This document shows positions 40,979 to 50,420 of a stretch of DNA of 64,000 nt, piece by piece. How positions within the stretch are numbered: the stretch's first letter is position 1; each line of letters begins with the position of its first letter. Made by a program: the position numbers and the translations under genes. Below the pieces are notes generated by a model that ran no database searches, was not told where the DNA came from, and was given only the letters and a program-made list of their open reading frames with translations. The DNA comes from an uncultured Eubacteriales bacterium. Lineage in GTDB: Bacteria > Bacillota > Clostridia > Oscillospirales > CAG-382. The DNA lies in the NCBI GenBank assembly GCA_934502885.1, contig CAKSUT010000003.1, positions 62,001-126,000 on the forward strand, read 5' to 3'.

Positions 40979-41509
40979 TCATTTTCCGAACATCGAGCCG
41001 CCCTTTGCGTCTATGCCGACGACAAGCGGAAAATCGCAGAACCGCAGTCTCTTCACCGACTCGCATCCGAGTTCCGGAAACGCTATTACCTCGCACTCTG
41101 TTATACACTTTGCGGCAAGCGCACCCGCTCCGCCTATTGCGCAGAAGTAGACCGTTCCGTTCTTTTTCATCGACTCGACGACCGCTCCGTTTCTCGGCCC
41201 TTTTCCTATCATTCCGAGAAGTCCGTTGTCCATAAGGAGCGGCGAGAACACATCCATTCTCGACGATGTTGTGGGTCCGCAGGAGCCTATCGGATATCCC
41301 TCTCTCTCGGGCGTCGGTCCTGCGTAGTAGATAACCGCGCCGTGAAGATCGAACGGAAGCGGACGTCCCTCGTCTATGAGAGCCTCTATTCTTTTGTGCG
41401 CCGCGTCACGTGCGGTATAAACCGTACCCGAAAGAAGCACCTCGTCGCCTGCCGAAAGCTCTTTTGCGTATTTCGGAAGCTCCGACACGTCAAAGCGAAA
41501 TTTGTTCAC
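40979..41509 (-). CDS. Class I fumarase beta-subunit-like protein (no alpha partner nearby)
   Basis: 176 residues matching the C-terminal subunit of class I, iron-sulphur fumarase/L-tartrate dehydratase: LLSGTVYTARDAAHKRI, IYYAGPTP, the substrate motif SCGPTTSSRMD and GKGPRN, then GGAGALAAKCI. These enzymes convert fumarate and malate (or tartrate). The Fe-S-binding alpha subunit normally precedes it; here the preceding gene is divIVA and no alpha-type sequence is in the window. The start appears to be GTG with a poor ribosome site, suggesting translation coupled to the upstream gene. Confidence 0.88.
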   Translation of the reverse strand: MNKFRFDVSELPKYAKELSAGDEVLLSGTVYTARDAAHKRIEALIDEGRPLPFDLHGAVIYYAGPTPEREGYPIGSCGPTTSSRMDVFSPLLMDNGLLGMIGKGPRNGAVVESMKKNGTVYFCAIGGAGALAAKCITECEVIAFPELGCESVKRLRFCDFPLVVGIDAKGGSMFGK

Positions 41510-41558
41510 CGTATGTCACCGCACTTTCTTTATACTCCGATTTCACCGCCAAGACCGG

Positions 41559-42260
41559 TCAGCGGTTTTCGTCGTCCCTGAAATTCTTCTCGAGACCATC
41601 GTAAAAGCTGTCGAGTTCCTTTTTGTGCTGTAAGAGAGTGTCCTTGAGTCTGTCCTGACGCTTGAGAAGGTAACGAGTTTTCTGGAGGTTTCTGTTTGCC
41701 TCGGCTTCAGCCGCCTCTATTATCTTCTTCGCCTCGACGTCGGCTTTTCTGCGTGCGTTCTCTATAATCTCAATCGCTTTTTCCTCGGCTTCGATTATGG
41801 AAACCTCCGCCTCGTCCGCCGCTTTTCTGCGCAGGGTGTCGCTCTCGCTCGACGACTTCTCGACTGCCGCAAGACTGTCTCTTACTTTATTGTTAAGCGC
41901 CGCCGTTTCCAAAGCCAGCTCACTCTTTTCCTTTTCGAGTTTTCCCGCCGCTTCTGCCGCCGACGCAAGCTTTTCCTCAAGCTTCATTATCTTTTCGTCC
42001 TTGGCGTCTATCTCGTCACGCAGATTCTTAAGCTCGTCCATAAACGCCTTTACACGTTCGTCCGCCGTATCCGCAGTCAATTTCTCCTCGGAGAGACTGT
42101 TTTTCAGCCGCTCGTTTTCCTCGGTAAGCACCCGGCATTTGCTTTCAATCTCATCTAGGTGCGCCGTACCCTCGGCGTTCAGCTTTTCGATATATTCAAT
42201 TACGGAAGCCGGCTTGTAACCGAAAAAAGAATTCTCAAAAGTCTTTTTCTCTTCGCTCAT
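41559..42260 (-). CDS. DivIVA-like coiled-coil cell-division protein
   Basis: 233 residues from the ATG at 42260 (ribosome site AAAGGAA). The N-terminus has the short DivIVA-like lead ENSFFGYKPASVIEYIEKLN, followed by coiled coil from ~25 to ~230 with regular heptads (LTEENERLKNSL, DEKIMKLEEKLAS, EAEEKAIEIIENARRKAD). DivIVA/GpsB relatives mark curved membrane and septa. The lipid-binding loop is less clear than in Bacillus DivIVA, so a related polar or septal scaffold is possible. First gene of a three-gene operon. Confidence 0.75.
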   Translation of the reverse strand: MSEEKKTFENSFFGYKPASVIEYIEKLNAEGTAHLDEIESKCRVLTEENERLKNSLSEEKLTADTADERVKAFMDELKNLRDEIDAKDEKIMKLEEKLASAAEAAGKLEKEKSELALETAALNNKVRDSLAAVEKSSSESDTLRRKAADEAEVSIIEAEEKAIEIIENARRKADVEAKKIIEAAEAEANRNLQKTRYLLKRQDRLKDTLLQHKKELDSFYDGLEKNFRDDENR

Positions 42261-42469
42261 TGCAATGTTCCTTTCAGCACTCAGCACCTAACGGCACATT
42301 ATATCGGATACATTATAACACATAATACCGCAAAATAAAAGAGTTATTTTGTTATTTCGTCTCAAAAATCAAAAATTTACATTTTATCCGAAATGCGCCC
42401 TTTCCGCAACATTTCGCCTTTTGCGTCATAAACTGTAGCATACGCAAAAATCCGAAAGGACAGTTTACT

Positions 42470-43147
42470 ATGCTCGGTATTGGGTTTATGCTTAATATGT
42501 GCGTATTCTTCTTACGCATATCGGGAAACGGAACATTTCCGCCGCCGTTGTCGAAAAACGAGGAAAAGGAATACTTCGACCGTTATCTTGCCGGCGACAA
42601 AGAGGCAAGGAAGGTGCTTATAGAGAGGAATCTGCGGCTTGTGGCGCACATTGCGAAAAAGTACCACAGCGACCGCTGCGAAAGCGACGACCTCATCTCA
42701 ATAGGCACGATTGGTCTTATCAAGGCTATTGACTCCTTCAAGCCGGCAAACGGCACACGCTTTGCGACCTACGCCGGGAAGTGTCTGCAAAACGAAATAC
42801 TCATGTACTTCCGAAGTCAGAAGCATCTTGCCGGAGAAAGCTCGCTCTCGGACGCCGTTGAGACCGACAAGGACGGCAACCCTCTTACATACATGGACAT
42901 AATCGCCTGCGAGGACAACATAGTCGAGGAAATCGACCTCAAGATGAACACCGAAAAGGCTCTGCGTGCCGTTGCGACTCTCCTTGACCCGAGGGAACGT
43001 GAAATAATCGTTCTGCGCTACGGACTCTCGGGCGACAAGGGCAAAACTCAGCGTGAGGTTGCGGACAAGCTTCACATATCACGCTCCTACGTTTCGAGAA
43101 TAGAAAAAGCGGCACTGGATAAGCTCCGCACCGCCTTCAATATGTAG
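42470..43147 (+). CDS. sigK: Sporulation RNA polymerase sigma factor, SigK type
   Basis: 225 residues. Region 2: LIERNLRLVAHIAKKYHSD, DDLISIGTIGLIKAIDSFKP, TRFATYAGKCLQNEILMYFR. Region 4: DPREREIIVLRYGLSG, TQREVADKLHISRSYVSRIE. Spacing and the FPPPLSKNEEKEYFDRYLAGD lead match sigma-K of Bacillus. The first ~19 residues are hydrophobic (GIGFMLNMCVFFL), like the membrane pro-sequence removed in pro-sigma-K; some clostridia lack it. The gene is uninterrupted, so no skin-type element. Ribosome site AAAGGA. Upstream, CATAAACT and CATACG sequences loosely resemble sigma-E/K -10 boxes. Confidence 0.9.
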   Translation: MLGIGFMLNMCVFFLRISGNGTFPPPLSKNEEKEYFDRYLAGDKEARKVLIERNLRLVAHIAKKYHSDRCESDDLISIGTIGLIKAIDSFKPANGTRFATYAGKCLQNEILMYFRSQKHLAGESSLSDAVETDKDGNPLTYMDIIACEDNIVEEIDLKMNTEKALRAVATLLDPREREIIVLRYGLSGDKGKTQREVADKLHISRSYVSRIEKAALDKLRTAFNM

Positions 43148-43151
43148 TCAG

Positions 43152-44369
43152 TCAGTTTATCGTGAAATCATACGCAAGAGGTCCGCTTTCGGTGTCGTGG
43201 AAGTACAGCGTAAAGTCAATCGGGATATCGACCGTATTTCCGCCGGAGAGGGTTATTGTCTGCACGGCGGTACAGCGGCACGAAAACTCAGTGTCCGAAA
43301 GCTTTGCGAACTGTCCTGCCGAAATATCGGATATCACGTTGTCGGTGTGATCGGTGAACCAGTTGACTTCCTGAAGTCGGAGAAGACGGTAAAGCTCGGA
43401 GGAGGGGTCGATGTTTCTCGCCGCCTCGTCAAGGCTTATATCGTTCGCAATGTAGTTCGCTATTGCTTTCGCCGTGCTTTCGGCAAGCTCTGAATACTCT
43501 GCGGCAAGAGCTTCGTCGTTTTCGGCGTTCTCATTTTCGCCGCCGTTCTCATTCTCACCGACGGCAGGTTCTCCGCTTTCAACCGTGATATCGGAGATAT
43601 CGGAAAATCCCGTCACTCTCACCGTCTCAAAATCGGAGTCGATGCCGTTTTTGACAACGTAGCATTCGACAGGTTCTCCGTCTATCAGAACAGTATCGTT
43701 CTCAAGCTTTTCGACTGTTGCATAATCTTCGATGTACTGACCGTGTTCGTCAACCTTGTACGCACATTCCCATCCGTCGGTGGTAATCGTCACCTTGGGT
43801 TCTGCGGCAAGCCCGTCCACTGCGTAAATACCGTAAACGCCGTCGTTTTTCACCTTGTATTTGTCGGACACAGCGATATCATTTACAAAAAGCTCACTCT
43901 CGGGAAGCACTGCCGCCGTAACTGTATACACTCCCGGGACATATGCGGTCACGCTTTCCGCATACTCCGGAGAGGGACTGCGCTTATCCTTTTCGGGCAT
44001 TGTGAAATCGGCGACCTTTACGTTTTCGTCCGTCACAACAGTGTACTCCCTCTCCCCGGTTTTTACAAGCTTCGTCTCACCGAGTGAAGAAACATAGCTT
44101 TCATACGCCGACAAATCCTCAAACTCCGAAAGCGGCTCGTCAAGGTGTTCGTACAGAAATGCGGCGTCAAGGCTTACGCTCCCGTTGTTTTCGTCGGCAG
44201 GGGTCTGCTTCTCCGCATCACGCACCTCGGGATAGAGGAAAGTCTTATTACCGTCGTTTGCCCTTAGGTAGAAGCCGAACGCGGAAAGTGCCAGAAGAAG
44301 CGCCACCGCAAGCACGCACACGGCGCTCAGATAGGCGGTGAGAAAAGCCTTATTTCCGTTATTCTTCAT
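43152..44369 (-). CDS. Single-pass membrane protein of unknown function
   Basis: 405 residues. One membrane helix at ~12-33 (LSAVCVLAVALLLALSAFGF), the rest outside. An acidic low-complexity linker rich in E and N (~275-295) separates a beta-rich region (~85-270, with Ig-like VPGVYTVTAAV) from a helical/beta C-terminal domain (~300-405). No family recognised. It overlaps the end of the glycosidase-like gene by 11 bp, so the two are translationally coupled, and it ends 4 bp from the convergent sigK. Confidence 0.75.
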   Translation of the reverse strand: MKNNGNKAFLTAYLSAVCVLAVALLLALSAFGFYLRANDGNKTFLYPEVRDAEKQTPADENNGSVSLDAAFLYEHLDEPLSEFEDLSAYESYVSSLGETKLVKTGEREYTVVTDENVKVADFTMPEKDKRSPSPEYAESVTAYVPGVYTVTAAVLPESELFVNDIAVSDKYKVKNDGVYGIYAVDGLAAEPKVTITTDGWECAYKVDEHGQYIEDYATVEKLENDTVLIDGEPVECYVVKNGIDSDFETVRVTGFSDISDITVESGEPAVGENENGGENENAENDEALAAEYSELAESTAKAIANYIANDISLDEAARNIDPSSELYRLLRLQEVNWFTDHTDNVISDISAGQFAKLSDTEFSCRCTAVQTITLSGGNTVDIPIDFTLYFHDTESGPLAYDFTIN

Positions 44370-45492
44370 CTGCCGTCACCCCTTTCACGCCGATAAAGTT
44401 CGGGAGTCTTTTTGTTCCGTAAAGCGAGGAGGGAGTCGAGACAAGCTCACCCTCGTAAACCATCGCCGAGGAAGCACCGCCGGAGAGGTTTGCCGCCGTG
44501 ACCGCACCGTACTCCGAAAAGAGACCGCACAGCTCTTCAAGCGATGCGCCGAGGCTTGTCGCCATACGTCCGTCAACGCACACAAGCATAACCGTTCCGT
44601 CGGCAAGCTGTCCTATCGCCGTTCTCGGATTGGGAAGGTCTGCGGAGGTAACGACCTCGCCGTTCGGCTTATACACAACCTCGCCGTTCGATATGAGTGC
44701 CTGTCCCACGTTCAGAGCGTCCCTGAATCTGCCGTTCGCAATCTCTCCCTGCGTCATGCCGACGACCTCGAGAACTCCGTCCGACGTAAAGCCGACGACC
44801 GTGTCATACGAAGCGTCGCCCCCGGCAAGCACCTTTCCCTCGGATATAACGAGTCCTCCGGGCTTTGCGCCGCCGTTTTTGTCCGCACCTCCGTTGACAG
44901 CCGCCGTAAGTCCGTCCCTTTCGCAGAGGTCGTCTATGTAAAGTCCTGCGGCATCGGAGGAAAAGTCGCTTGACACCGCAACAAAAACTCTTGACGGATC
45001 CTTTACGAGAAGCACCGACGCCGTGAACCGCTCCTTCTTAACCTTGTCAAGGCGCACACCGTCGGTAAATTCACGTCCCGTCTCGCTCTTTATGCTGTCG
45101 TGTTCGGTCTCGCCGAGAGGAAAAATCTGCGCCTTTTTCTTTTCGGGAAGGACGGGCATACTTTCTTCGAAAAAAACGGGGTCGGCGTCGCTTTCGATAT
45201 CGCCGTAAGCCTCATCCTCCGAAGCGAAGAACGACGGAATACCTTTGATAAACGCATTGTCGGAGCTTTGCGCATATGCCGTAAACGCCGCCTTTGCCGA
45301 GTCGCTCGGACCGTCGAATATCATGAGCAGTGCTCCGTAGAGAGCCGCCGCCGCAAACAGAACAACCGTTGCCGCAATAAGTGCCGCTCTCGCCACCCTG
45401 TTTTTTCCGTCCGGCTTCTTTTTCTCAATTGACGGAAGCTCTTTCTCAAAGCCGCCGCTTTCGTTGTCGGTATCGTTTGAATTGAAATTCAT
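44359..45492 (-). CDS. Phosphodiester glycosidase (NAGPA/DUF2233) family membrane protein
   Basis: 377 residues from the ATG at 45492. A cytoplasmic basic segment and one membrane helix (~34-58) precede an extracellular domain (~150-375) with family features: AAVNGGADKNGGAKPGGLVI, a substrate loop around NPRTAIGQLADGTVMLVCVDGR and the C-terminal AANLSGGASSAMVYEG. The family includes the enzyme that uncovers mannose-6-phosphate and bacterial proteins of wall polysaccharide or sporulation. Role here unknown. It lies 46 bp after polA and overlaps the next gene. Confidence 0.85.
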   Translation of the reverse strand: MNFNSNDTDNESGGFEKELPSIEKKKPDGKNRVARAALIAATVVLFAAAALYGALLMIFDGPSDSAKAAFTAYAQSSDNAFIKGIPSFFASEDEAYGDIESDADPVFFEESMPVLPEKKKAQIFPLGETEHDSIKSETGREFTDGVRLDKVKKERFTASVLLVKDPSRVFVAVSSDFSSDAAGLYIDDLCERDGLTAAVNGGADKNGGAKPGGLVISEGKVLAGGDASYDTVVGFTSDGVLEVVGMTQGEIANGRFRDALNVGQALISNGEVVYKPNGEVVTSADLPNPRTAIGQLADGTVMLVCVDGRMATSLGASLEELCGLFSEYGAVTAANLSGGASSAMVYEGELVSTPSSLYGTKRLPNFIGVKGVTADEE

Positions 45493-45538
45493 TTCGGATT
45501 CTTTACCTTTCGTCTGTTTTAGAGTAAAATCGCTTTTA

Positions 45539-48142
45539 TCAGCCGTGAGCGTCGTACCACGTATCTCCGATTTCAAGCTCTGCGGACAGCGGCACTGTGA
45601 GTGAAGCCGCACTTTCCATTTCGTGCTTCAGTATTTCCGCCGCACGTGCCGCATCCTTCTTCGACGCCTCGACAAGAAGCTCGTCGTGTACCTGAAGTAT
45701 GAGCTTTGCGTCGATATTCGCCTCATCAAGAGCCTTTTCGGTTCTGACCATGGCAATTTTTATTATATCCGCCGCCGTACCCTGAATGGGCGTATTCATG
45801 GCGACTCTTTTTCCGAACGCACGAAGCGGCTTTTTCTGAGCGGAAAGCTCGGGAATATATCTGCGTCTGCCGTAGAGCGTCGTTACATAGCCGTCACGCT
45901 CTGCCTTTTCCACGGTGCTGTCGAGGTATTCCTTTACTGCGGAGTACTTTTCAAAGTAGCTGTCGATGTAGCGTCCTGCCTCTTTTACGGTCGTTCCTAT
46001 GTCGCCTGCGAGAGAGTAGTCGGATATTCCGTAAACTATGCCGAAGTTCACCGCCTTTGCTTTCTTGCGAAGCTCGGGTGTGACAAGCTCAAGCGGCACG
46101 CCGAACACCTGAGACGCCGTGACAGAGTGGATATCTATGCCTTTTATAAAGGCGTCTGTCATGGTTTTGTCGCCGGATATTGCCGCAAGAAGCCGAAGCT
46201 CAATCTGCGAATAGTCGGCGTCGATAAGAACATGGTCGCTGTCCTCCGGCACGAAAAAGCGGCGAAGCTCACGTCCCTCGGGCTTTCGTATCGGTATATT
46301 CTGGAGATTCGGCTCCGCCGACGAAAGACGTCCCGTGAGGGTGAACGCCTGCTTAAAGTTTGTGTGAAGTCTACCGTCGTCTCCCACAGCGTCGAGAAGC
46401 CCCTCGACATACGTCGAACGCAGCTTTGAAACAAGCCTGTAATCGAGAATTTCGTTTATCACCGGGTGCAGCGAACGGAGTCTTTCAAGCGTCTCGGCGT
46501 CTGTTGAAAAACCGCTCTTGGTTTTCTTTATTCCGGGGAGTCCGAGTTTGACAAAGAGTACGTCGCCGAGCTGTTTCGGAGAGTTGATATTGAACTCGGT
46601 TTCCGAAAGCTCATATATGTTTCTCTGCCTCTCGGCAAGCCTTGCGTCGATTTTGTCTCCGTATTTCTTAAGACCGTCGGTATCGAGCTTCACGCCTCTG
46701 TACTCCATTTTCGCAAGCACGTCGGCAAGCGGAAGCTCAATTTCCGTGTAAAGCTTCGTCCCTCCCATATCGGAGAGCTTTTCGGCAAGCTTTTTCTCGA
46801 TTGCCGGCATCGCACGGCACTTTTCGGCGTCGTCGGGTTCGGCGTTTGAGTCAAAGCGCAGGCAGAGGGAATCGGCGTCGTTTTTGTCCGCCGGGTCTGC
46901 GACATACGACATGAGCATGAGGTCCGTTCCGTTCTTCGCAACCTCCGTGCATTCGGCGCCGTGCTTCATGAGAAAAAGCTCTGTATCTTTTACCGAGAAC
47001 GAACACACGCTTTTACCGCCGCCGAACACGGATTTGATATTTTCGTCTGTCGCTTCGCACTCATAAACCGTGCCGTTCCTGCCGCCGGAGGTGTAGATTT
47101 TGTTGCCGTCCGCACTTATGTGAACGTAAAGCTTTTTGCCGTCGGCACAGGGAGAAATTCCGTTCACGGTTTCGACTGCTGCAGCCGTATTCAATGAAGT
47201 GCCGTCGTTTTCGTCGAAGAAGGACTCCGTCGCCGACTTTGCGGTCTTTGCCGCCGGGGGTTCTTTTTGGAAGACGGAAATTCCCGTCCTCTTGATAAGG
47301 CTCTTGAGTCCGAGATTCGTGAAAATCGAATAGAGCTTGTCGTTGTCCGGAGTCTCCGATTTAAGGCTTTCAAAACCGAGATCAAGCGGCACTTTCGTAC
47401 ATATCTCTGCGAGGAATCTGCTCTCGTAAGCCGAATCGCGCCCGGCGGCGAGTTTCGCCTTTACGCCCTTCGCTATGTCGGCGGCGTTTTCGTAGTTTTC
47501 GTACACGCCGTCAAGACTGCCGTATGCCGTGATGAGCTTAAGTGCGGTCTTTTCACCGATGCCCGGCACTCCCGGAATATTATCGGAGCTGTCGCCCATA
47601 AGCGACTTTACCTCAATCATCTGCTTCGGTTCGACGCCGTATATCTCGCGGATTTTCTCGGGTGTGTAGGTGACGGTATCGTTGTTTCCGACGAGAAGCA
47701 CACTGCAATTTTCGCTCACAAGCTGGAAAGAGTCGCGGTCGCCCGTGAGAATATAGCAAAAGCTTCCGTCAGCCTTTGCGTTTGCCGCACACGCACCTAA
47801 TATGTCGTCCGCCTCGTATCCCTCGATTTCCTCAATTTTGTAGCCCATGGCACGGATTATCTCCTTGGTTGGTTCAAGCTGTGCCGCAAGGTCGTCCGGC
47901 ATTCCGTGGCGGTTCGCCTTGTAGTAATCGCACTTTTCATGACGGAAGGTAGGCGCTTTAAGGTCAAATGCAACCGCAACCGCCGACGGCGAGAGTGAAT
48001 CTATTACCTTGAGTATTATATTGAAGAAGCCGTATACGGCATTTGTCGGTCGTCCGTCGGGAGCCGTGAGGGGTTTTACTCCGTAAAAAGCTCTGTTGAG
48101 TATACTGTTGCCGTCAACGGCAAGCAAAATCTTATCGCTCAT
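45539..48142 (-). CDS. polA: DNA polymerase I
   Basis: 867 residues from the ATG at 48142. Residues ~1-290 form the 5' nuclease (LLAVDGNSILNRAFYG, EADDILG, GDRDSFQLV, GDSSDNIPGVPGIGEKTA). The middle (~320-470) corresponds to the 3'-5' exonuclease fold, but the DxE metal motif is absent (YVHISADGNKIY in its place), so proofreading is likely lost, as in Bacillus and Taq enzymes. The polymerase domain is intact: TGRLSSAEPNLQNIPIR, DADYSQIELRLLA, KAVNFGIVYG, and LQVHDELL. Functions in Okazaki fragment processing and repair. Heads an operon with the next two genes. Confidence 0.96.
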   Translation of the reverse strand: MSDKILLAVDGNSILNRAFYGVKPLTAPDGRPTNAVYGFFNIILKVIDSLSPSAVAVAFDLKAPTFRHEKCDYYKANRHGMPDDLAAQLEPTKEIIRAMGYKIEEIEGYEADDILGACAANAKADGSFCYILTGDRDSFQLVSENCSVLLVGNNDTVTYTPEKIREIYGVEPKQMIEVKSLMGDSSDNIPGVPGIGEKTALKLITAYGSLDGVYENYENAADIAKGVKAKLAAGRDSAYESRFLAEICTKVPLDLGFESLKSETPDNDKLYSIFTNLGLKSLIKRTGISVFQKEPPAAKTAKSATESFFDENDGTSLNTAAAVETVNGISPCADGKKLYVHISADGNKIYTSGGRNGTVYECEATDENIKSVFGGGKSVCSFSVKDTELFLMKHGAECTEVAKNGTDLMLMSYVADPADKNDADSLCLRFDSNAEPDDAEKCRAMPAIEKKLAEKLSDMGGTKLYTEIELPLADVLAKMEYRGVKLDTDGLKKYGDKIDARLAERQRNIYELSETEFNINSPKQLGDVLFVKLGLPGIKKTKSGFSTDAETLERLRSLHPVINEILDYRLVSKLRSTYVEGLLDAVGDDGRLHTNFKQAFTLTGRLSSAEPNLQNIPIRKPEGRELRRFFVPEDSDHVLIDADYSQIELRLLAAISGDKTMTDAFIKGIDIHSVTASQVFGVPLELVTPELRKKAKAVNFGIVYGISDYSLAGDIGTTVKEAGRYIDSYFEKYSAVKEYLDSTVEKAERDGYVTTLYGRRRYIPELSAQKKPLRAFGKRVAMNTPIQGTAADIIKIAMVRTEKALDEANIDAKLILQVHDELLVEASKKDAARAAEILKHEMESAASLTVPLSAELEIGDTWYDAHG

Positions 48143-48258
48143 TGTGTCAAACACCTTTCGCATTGTACATTCATAACACACCGAGAGTATTATACCCCTG
48201 TTTTTTCCTTTATTGGTTTACCCGGTGAATACTTTTTGAAAATTTTTTATTTTCTCCG

Positions 48259-48291
48259 CGAAAAAGTCCCCGTGACCTTCGTCACGGGGAC
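48259..48291 (-). terminator. Terminator of the C-terminal protease gene
   Basis: 11-bp perfect G+C-rich stem (48281-48291 with 48266-48276), 4-nt loop, followed by five T on the minus strand. Confidence 0.9.
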
Positions 48292-48310
48292 ACACAAAAG
48301 CTTCACGCTT

Positions 48311-50359
48311 TTACGCCGCCTCCGACGTATTCGCATTTTCTGCCGCCTCTGCCGCTTTCTGCGCTTCCTTTTCCTCTTTCTCCTGCTGCTTTATCATTTC
48401 GTAGTACTTTTCCTCGATCTCCTGCTTATCCGCCGCCGCCTTTTTCGCCGCAGTGTTCAGCTCCTTTACGAGTCTCTTCGCCTGAGAGGCACTTGAGAAG
48501 TACATCTTTGCGACCATATACTGGGTATCGGGAGTATAGAAGTATGCTTTGAGGGAGTTCACCGTCTCGACAAGTCCGTTTATGTCGTCCTCGGTAAGTA
48601 TGCCGTCGGCGACGCGTCTGTTCGCGAGAAGATAAGCGTTTATCGCCTTAACTGTGTTTTCGTCAACAATGCCGTCCGCATACGTGCCGTCGAAATATCC
48701 TGTTTCCGCGAAGAACTTCTCGAAAGCAAGAGCCGCATCGGAATACTCTCCGGGCTTTATCGTGAGGTAATCCTCATACGTGAGGGTCATGTCGCGAAGC
48801 TCTGCCGGGAAAGCGTATCTCATCTCGAGAGCCTCTATCTCGATATTGGGCGTAATTCCCTTGCCGTTGTAGGAGCGGAGTCCCGTATCGAGGATTTCGG
48901 AGTCGGTAACAGTAACCCTGTCTCCGTTCATGAGAGTGTACACCGACTGACCGATAGCCTTGCCGTAGGTGGTTGTTCCGATGAGAACCGCACCGGCGTT
49001 GTCGCGCACTATCATTGCAAAAAGCTCGGAGGCACTTGCGGTGTTCTCGTTTACGAGTATAACTATATCTCCGTAGTTTCTTCCCGTTCCGGTACTCTTG
49101 TAGGGTTCGGGCTTATCCATGGAGCGTGAATTTGTGTAGAAGAGAATTTCGTTTTCCTTTGTTATGAAGAGGTTTGCGGAGTCGAGAGCCTCGCTCACAT
49201 ATCCGCCGCCGTTGTTGCGGAGATCGATTATGTAATTGCCAATTCCCATCTTTCTCGCCTTTTCAAGCGAATCAAAGAGATCCTTTGCAACACCCTCCGC
49301 GCCGAATGAGGTAATGGTAATTACGGCAATTTTCTTCTCGTAGTCAATCGACATACTTACGGGAGATACCGCAACTGCGCTCTTCTCGATGGTGAGAGTG
49401 AGCTTTTCGCCGTTTCTCTCAACGCCGAGGACAATATTCTGAACGGGAGCCGCTTCTGCGCCGTTTGCGTCGGACGGAGTCTCGGCATCCGTGGGAGTCT
49501 CGGCTTCATTCGCCTTTTCCTCCTCGGCGGAGGCAATAATCTTCTCAAAATATGCAATGACCGCCTTTATCGTCTCGGGATCGTCTATATTTCCGTTTAC
49601 TATATCTCTTATTGTATTTATCGTTATCGGCGTCGTTTCCTCCTTGGGAGTAAAGGGATAGAGCGACACGAGGGTTCTGACGACGTCAAACGGAAGTCCC
49701 TCGACGTTGAATTCGCCTATTGACACGATTTTGTCGCCAACTGCAAGTCCGGCTTTTTCCGCACCGCTTCCGGGGACTGTGCTGAGCACGTAAATCCCCT
49801 CCTCAAGACCTCTGGACTTTCTCTCAAATTCATCGGGAGAATATATCGTAAAGCCGTAGACTCCCCTTGAATTGTTGAGAAACGCCGAATCGCTCTCATG
49901 ATATGAGCTGTAAGGATCCATGGTCGAGAGCATTGTGTTTAAGAAAAGCTTGAAAAGGTAAGGGTTCTCCTTTATGAGCTTACGCAGAAACGCGTCCATA
50001 AGCTCCTCTTTCGTGAAATCGTAAAGGTGAGTCTCCTGATAGAGGTTCGATATATCGTCGAAAGCGTCGAAATAGTAACTGTCGAGGTAGTCCTTGTAAT
50101 TCGGCTTATACCCTGCCTTGCTTCCGTTCGAGTCGTCCTCGTCGTAACGCACGGGCTGTTCAACTTCCTCGTTTTCGTCGCTTCCGTTAAGCTCGGGGTC
50201 AAAGTACTTGTAATCGTCGTCGGCGCTTGTGCTCTCGTTCGCGGCAATATATTCGCCGCCCGAAAGCACAGGGTAATTCGCCGCGCTTGCTGTCATTGTT
50301 CCGAACGCCGTAAGCAGTGCCGCCGTCACGGCGACTATTCTCATTATGTTCTTTTTCAT
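48311..50359 (-). CDS. S41 C-terminal processing peptidase (CtpA-like)
   Basis: 682 residues from the ATG at 50359. Signal peptide 1-26 (ending ASA). An acidic linker and helical lead (~30-150, with STMDPYSSYH) precede a PDZ domain (~155-330) that carries a ~70-residue acidic, low-complexity insertion (EEEKANEAETPTDAE region). The S41 core follows: DLRNNGGG, the nucleophile serine in NTASASELFA and the lysine in GTTTYGKAIGQS. A peptidoglycan-binding-like segment (~560-620) and a charged coiled-coil tail end the protein. It should cleave exported proteins at C-termini. Own terminator. Confidence 0.93.
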   Translation of the reverse strand: MKKNIMRIVAVTAALLTAFGTMTASAANYPVLSGGEYIAANESTSADDDYKYFDPELNGSDENEEVEQPVRYDEDDSNGSKAGYKPNYKDYLDSYYFDAFDDISNLYQETHLYDFTKEELMDAFLRKLIKENPYLFKLFLNTMLSTMDPYSSYHESDSAFLNNSRGVYGFTIYSPDEFERKSRGLEEGIYVLSTVPGSGAEKAGLAVGDKIVSIGEFNVEGLPFDVVRTLVSLYPFTPKEETTPITINTIRDIVNGNIDDPETIKAVIAYFEKIIASAEEEKANEAETPTDAETPSDANGAEAAPVQNIVLGVERNGEKLTLTIEKSAVAVSPVSMSIDYEKKIAVITITSFGAEGVAKDLFDSLEKARKMGIGNYIIDLRNNGGGYVSEALDSANLFITKENEILFYTNSRSMDKPEPYKSTGTGRNYGDIVILVNENTASASELFAMIVRDNAGAVLIGTTTYGKAIGQSVYTLMNGDRVTVTDSEILDTGLRSYNGKGITPNIEIEALEMRYAFPAELRDMTLTYEDYLTIKPGEYSDAALAFEKFFAETGYFDGTYADGIVDENTVKAINAYLLANRRVADGILTEDDINGLVETVNSLKAYFYTPDTQYMVAKMYFSSASQAKRLVKELNTAAKKAAADKQEIEEKYYEMIKQQEKEEKEAQKAAEAAENANTSEAA

Positions 50360-50420
50360 CGTTGCAATTCTTCCTTTCGTTCTTAAATCCGTTCCTTTTG
50401 AATAATCCGTTCTTCTTAAA

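Noticed and set aside
42300..42469. Sigma-E/sigma-K promoter upstream of sigK
   Set aside because: CATAAACT and CATACG resemble -10 boxes, but no properly spaced -35 box was convincing; left as a remark only.
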